Assembly: GCA_046705645.1 (NCBI GenBank)
Contig: JBJKQE010000257.1
Span: 1 to 8,582 of the forward strand
DNA from: FEN-1297 sp046705645
GTDB taxonomy: Bacteria; Bacteroidota; Ignavibacteria; Ignavibacteriales; Ignavibacteriaceae
Direction: 5' to 3'
Length of the DNA stretch: 8,582 nt
The notes beneath the pieces are model-generated. The model was given only the letters and a program-made list of their open reading frames with translations, made no database searches and was not told where the DNA came from. Shown here piece after piece: positions 6,558 through 8,582 of this stretch (the first letter of the stretch is position 1; each line of letters begins with the position of its first letter). The translations under genes were made by a program, and so were the position numbers.

Positions 6558-7169
6558 TTATTCCTGTTCCACTTTAGAAAGGATTTCCAGAAATTCAGCT
6601 TCTATATCTTTTCCCCTATTTCTTCCGTACCACAAATGAAGTTTCTCATAAAGTTCGGGTTTTACAATTCCTTCACTCTTCCACTGATTTATTAACTCCT
6701 GAGCCGTTTTAGGTCTCGGTCCCCAGGTAAATAATTCATTTCCTTCAGAATCAAAAGCTATAAGTTTCGGGATACTCCTGGTTCCGTTTGTTAAATAAAG
6801 GTCCATAATATCCGGATTAGAATCTCTTAAAATTATCCTCAAATCAATCTTAGGATTTAATGAGGCTATTTTTGCTATGTAAGGGAGATTTTGTGCTGAA
6901 TCGCCGCACCAGGATTCTGTTATTACCACCCATAATTGTTCTTCTTTTATATTTTTAATTTCTGATATTAATTCCTCAGAAACCTCATAACTTTTGTCAA
7001 TTCTTTGTGTTCTCTGAAAATTTAATTTCTTGTATTCAAACAATTCTTTGTCTTTTTCATTTAAATTATCAGAATTAGTACTATTTTCTTCATCGGAAAA
7101 TTTCTCAGTATACTCTTTGTATGTCATACCGTTATGAGGACGTTTATCTTTAAAAAATTGATGTACCAT
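6558..7169 (-). CDS. thioredoxin family protein, Thioredoxin_9-like, single-Cys CGDS site
   Basis: This cytosolic protein is 203 residues from the ATG at 7169. That start has AAGGAG 7 nt upstream; an in-frame ATG at 7214 would add 15 residues (MYLDKGCGIILRSKI) and has no ribosome site, so I reject it. The first 75 residues are charged and mostly helical-looking. Then come a thioredoxin strand (LWVVITES, about 79-86), the active-site helix start WCGDSAQNLP (87-96, Cys88 and Ser91 in place of the second Cys), and TRSIPKL (130-136) with cis-Pro134. A C-terminal WYGRNRGK is a typical tail of this subgroup. With one cysteine it cannot do ordinary two-Cys disulfide exchange. A monothiol, bacilliredoxin-like or non-redox binding role is possible. 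It sits between two terminator-like structures, so is probably monocistronic. Confidence 0.85.
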   Translation of the reverse strand: MVHQFFKDKRPHNGMTYKEYTEKFSDEENSTNSDNLNEKDKELFEYKKLNFQRTQRIDKSYEVSEELISEIKNIKEEQLWVVITESWCGDSAQNLPYIAKIASLNPKIDLRIILRDSNPDIMDLYLTNGTRSIPKLIAFDSEGNELFTWGPRPKTAQELINQWKSEGIVKPELYEKLHLWYGRNRGKDIEAEFLEILSKVEQE

Positions 7170-7265
7170 AATTTTACTCCTTAATATTATTCCACAACCT
7201 TTATCTAGATACAAAATAATAATAACTATTGATGTCGTTCATCTAACATTTGACGCACAAAATGC

Positions 7266-7300
7266 AAAAAAGATTCTAAATGTTTTTTCATTTTTTAGAA
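7266..7300 (-). terminator. possible intrinsic terminator after the YgjP-like gene
   Basis: On the minus strand, TTCTAAA pairs with TTTAGAA (7 bp). Two further pairs (TG/CA) close above a 3-nt bulge, the loop is A-rich, and TCTTTTTT follows. It lies about 40 nt after the stop of the YgjP-like gene and ahead of the thioredoxin-like gene. The stem is AT-rich and bulged, so its strength is doubtful. Confidence 0.45.
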
Positions 7301-7338
7301 AATTTATGTTCCCGTTTCAAATTAAAAGGCCATAATGT

Positions 7339-8031
7339 CTAAATATTTGAACTGTTCTTTAATTCTTTTCTTAACGATTTATAATTAGGACAATATTTTT
7401 CTACATTTAACCAAAACCTTTTTGAGTGATTCATTTCCTTTAGATGGCAGAGTTCATGCAAAATCACATAATCAATAATTTCTTTTCTAAATTGCATTAA
7501 TTTAAAATTAAAAGATAAGTTTCGACTTCCTGAACAGCTTCCCCACCTTGTTTTCTGGCCTCTAATAGTTACTTTATTTATACGAAGATTATATTTCTGT
7601 GCTAGTTGATTTGTCCTTTCGATCAAATATTTTTTTGCCTGCCGCTTTAAGAACACAAGATAAAATTTGTTCAATTCATAATTTGAACCACCCGGAATCT
7701 TTATGCTCAGAACCTTGTTTTCAAATTTTATAAAAGGTTTTTTAATAAATAAATCAAAGCTTTGCTGAATTAATATTTCGTTCCCAAAGAAAAAATGCTT
7801 TTCATCTTTATTTATAAATTTAAGTGAGTATTTTTTTATCCATTCAATTTTATCATTTAAGAATTTTTCGCCTTCTTTTAACGAATATCTCTTGGGAATT
7901 ATTAATTCAAGGCTGTTGGAATGATTGATTCTTAATTGAAGGTATTTTGCTTTTTTGCTGAATCTAATTTGATAGGGAAGCTCTATGTTGTTTACTAAAA
8001 GTGTTGCGTATCTAACATTATTCTTGATCAT
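7339..8031 (-). CDS. YgjP-like zinc metallopeptidase (DUF45/M48 type)
   Basis: Numbered from the ATG at 8031, this is a 230-residue protein of the YgjP/SprT-like gluzincin group. The C-terminal zinc site is intact: HELCH (192-196, with Glu193 catalytic) followed by His202 in KEMNHSKRFW as third ligand. RGQKTRWGSC (157-166) is the family's other signature, just before the catalytic domain. The N-terminal half is the Lys-rich beta segment typical of the family; no signal peptide is present, so it acts in the cytoplasm. Substrates of YgjP proteins are unknown. An in-frame ATG at 8073 would add 14 residues lying inside the upstream small ORF. Neither start has a clear Shine-Dalgarno site; I prefer 8031 because it overlaps the upstream stop by just 14 nt, suggesting coupled translation, and matches the usual family N-terminus. 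Confidence 0.85.
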   Translation of the reverse strand: MIKNNVRYATLLVNNIELPYQIRFSKKAKYLQLRINHSNSLELIIPKRYSLKEGEKFLNDKIEWIKKYSLKFINKDEKHFFFGNEILIQQSFDLFIKKPFIKFENKVLSIKIPGGSNYELNKFYLVFLKRQAKKYLIERTNQLAQKYNLRINKVTIRGQKTRWGSCSGSRNLSFNFKLMQFRKEIIDYVILHELCHLKEMNHSKRFWLNVEKYCPNYKSLRKELKNSSNI

Positions 8032-8215
8032 ACAAACTTCGTTTAGATATAACTTTTTCCATTCCTTTCGCATCTGGACAGAAAAATTTTAGCATCATTT
8101 CCTGGATACTCAGGAGTGTATTTATTTTTTCTTCCACGCAAGCATTCTGCCAATATTCGATTTCTGCTTTTTCCGCTTCCTCAACGCTGCTGAATTTTTT
8201 AATTGTTTTTTCCAT
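8018..8215 (-). CDS. small antitoxin-like protein (unrecognised family)
   Basis: This 65-residue, highly charged ORF starts MEKTIKKFSSVEEAEKAEIEYW. It reads as a short strand followed by a long helical region (about 8-46), then a variable tail. The opening FSSxEEAEKAxxEYW and a following E-K/R-IxxLLxxQ helix resemble small ORFs that often precede nucleotidyltransferase-type (AbiEii-like) toxin genes and are treated as antitoxins. I recall this from pattern, not from a search. No nucleotidyltransferase is adjacent; the next gene is the YgjP peptidase, overlapping it by 14 nt. There is no strong ribosome site. The upstream leader (8216-8260) can form a 6-bp TCCAAC/GTTGGA stem with a 24-nt loop. 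It may be real but orphaned, or a peptide partner of YgjP. Confidence 0.6.
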   Translation of the reverse strand: MEKTIKKFSSVEEAEKAEIEYWQNACVEEKINTLLSIQEMMLKFFCPDAKGMEKVISKRSLYDQE

Positions 8216-8267
8216 AAGTCTTTATCCAACTTAAATCATCTTTATCTTTTTTCGGTTGGAAGCTTTC

Positions 8268-8288
8268 TTATTATTTACAAAATAATAA
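8268..8288 (-). terminator. AT-only hairpin downstream of cysS
   Basis: TTATTATTT and AAATAATAA form a perfect 9-bp stem with a 3-nt loop, 17 nt beyond the cysS stop. There is no T-tract after it on the minus strand, so it is a weak terminator candidate; in this AT-rich gap it may also be chance. Confidence 0.3.
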
Positions 8289-8305
8289 AATTTATAATTA
8301 TGTTA

Positions 8306-8582
8306 TTACTTTGAAAATTTAAATGTTGTCTTATCTTTTGAATCCTGCAAAGTTATTCCGAGCTTATTTAGCTCATTGCGAATTTTATCCGACATTGCAT
8401 AATTTTTTTCTTTCTTTGCATCAGCACGCAATTGAATTAATAATTCAATCAGATCGTTTTCCAGCCCGCCGTTACTTTGGTCATTTATTTGAGAGAAATC
8501 TAAAATACCCAAAACAGCATCGGCGGTTTTCTGAAGATAATCTTTAACCTCTATATAAAACTTAACATTAATATTTTCATTC
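8306..8582 (-). CDS. cysS: cysteinyl-tRNA synthetase, C-terminal part (5' end outside the window)
   Basis: The frame runs from the window edge to TAA at 8308-8306 and gives 91 in-window residues: a start within ...NENINVKFYIEVKDYL, then ADAVLGILDFSQ, then the C-terminal helix pair ending in GITLQDSKDKTTFKF. The pattern LIxLRxxAKKEKNYAMSDKI, the ELNKLGI segment and a final LQDxxxxT are the hallmark end of CysS, after its anticodon-binding DALR domain. A TTG at 8512 is only an internal codon, and the true start lies beyond 8582. The enzyme charges tRNA-Cys with cysteine and is a housekeeping gene, so the following small ORF and peptidase are the first accessory-looking genes. Confidence 0.9.
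   Translation of the reverse strand, partial: NENINVKFYIEVKDYLQKTADAVLGILDFSQINDQSNGGLENDLIELLIQLRADAKKEKNYAMSDKIRNELNKLGITLQDSKDKTTFKFSK

Noticed and set aside
7170..7214. N-terminal extension of the thioredoxin-like protein (start at 7214)
   Set aside because: The extension covers the AAGGAG ribosome site of the ATG at 7169 and has no site of its own.
7339..8215. Complete toxin-antitoxin operon
   Set aside because: The downstream gene is a YgjP-type peptidase with an intact HExxH site, not a recognised toxin, so only the small ORF is antitoxin-like.
8323..8547. 74-codon plus-strand ORF opposite cysS
   Set aside because: The minus strand here is clearly the CysS C-terminus, so this is an antisense shadow.

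Overview
The window is AT-rich and densely packed with coding sequence. Several minus-strand genes have clear purine-rich Shine-Dalgarno sites, such as AAGGAG before the thioredoxin-like gene and GGAG before the hydrolase. The proteins look most like those of the Bacteroidota/Ignavibacteriota side of the tree: a MauE/DoxX membrane protein with a CGCFG motif, a Thioredoxin_9-type protein with a CGDS site, and a POT-like MFS carrier. This assignment is an inference from protein character, not from a marker gene. The readable Shine-Dalgarno sites fit an Ignavibacteria-like lineage better than classical Bacteroidetes.

Layout. The left end (1-668, plus strand) holds the last codons of an unidentified gene and, 2 nt later, a class I SAM-dependent methyltransferase. 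It converges on a long minus-strand series. The 232-bp convergent intergenic space (669-900) holds an inverted pair of REP-like units. Each unit has two short hairpins with an invariant TAC loop and varying stems, so the pair makes four hairpins in about 190 bp.

From right to left, the minus strand carries: the 3' end of cysS (cysteinyl-tRNA synthetase); a 65-aa acidic small protein resembling antitoxin-like ORFs; a YgjP-type zinc metallopeptidase overlapping it; a terminator-like hairpin; a Thioredoxin_9-like protein ended by a strong intrinsic terminator; a PLP-dependent transsulfuration enzyme (cystathionine gamma-synthase/lyase family) with a secreted alpha/beta hydrolase 26 bp behind it; a second methyltransferase with a POT-like MFS transporter 17 bp behind it; and a MauE/DoxX-type membrane protein fused to a periplasmic thioredoxin-like domain.

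How the genes work together. Spacing and terminators suggest short units rather than one operon: (small ORF + YgjP), (Trx), (transsulfuration enzyme + hydrolase), (methyltransferase + MFS) and (MauE-Trx). Thiol and sulfur chemistry recurs (CysS, a single-Cys thioredoxin, a transsulfuration enzyme, a MauE-thioredoxin fusion), but the sequence does not show a dedicated pathway. The best candidates for something under-described are the paired TAC-loop hairpin element, the MauE-thioredoxin fusion, and the antitoxin-like small ORF coupled to a YgjP peptidase. I do not see a defence system, CRISPR array, prophage or insertion sequence.
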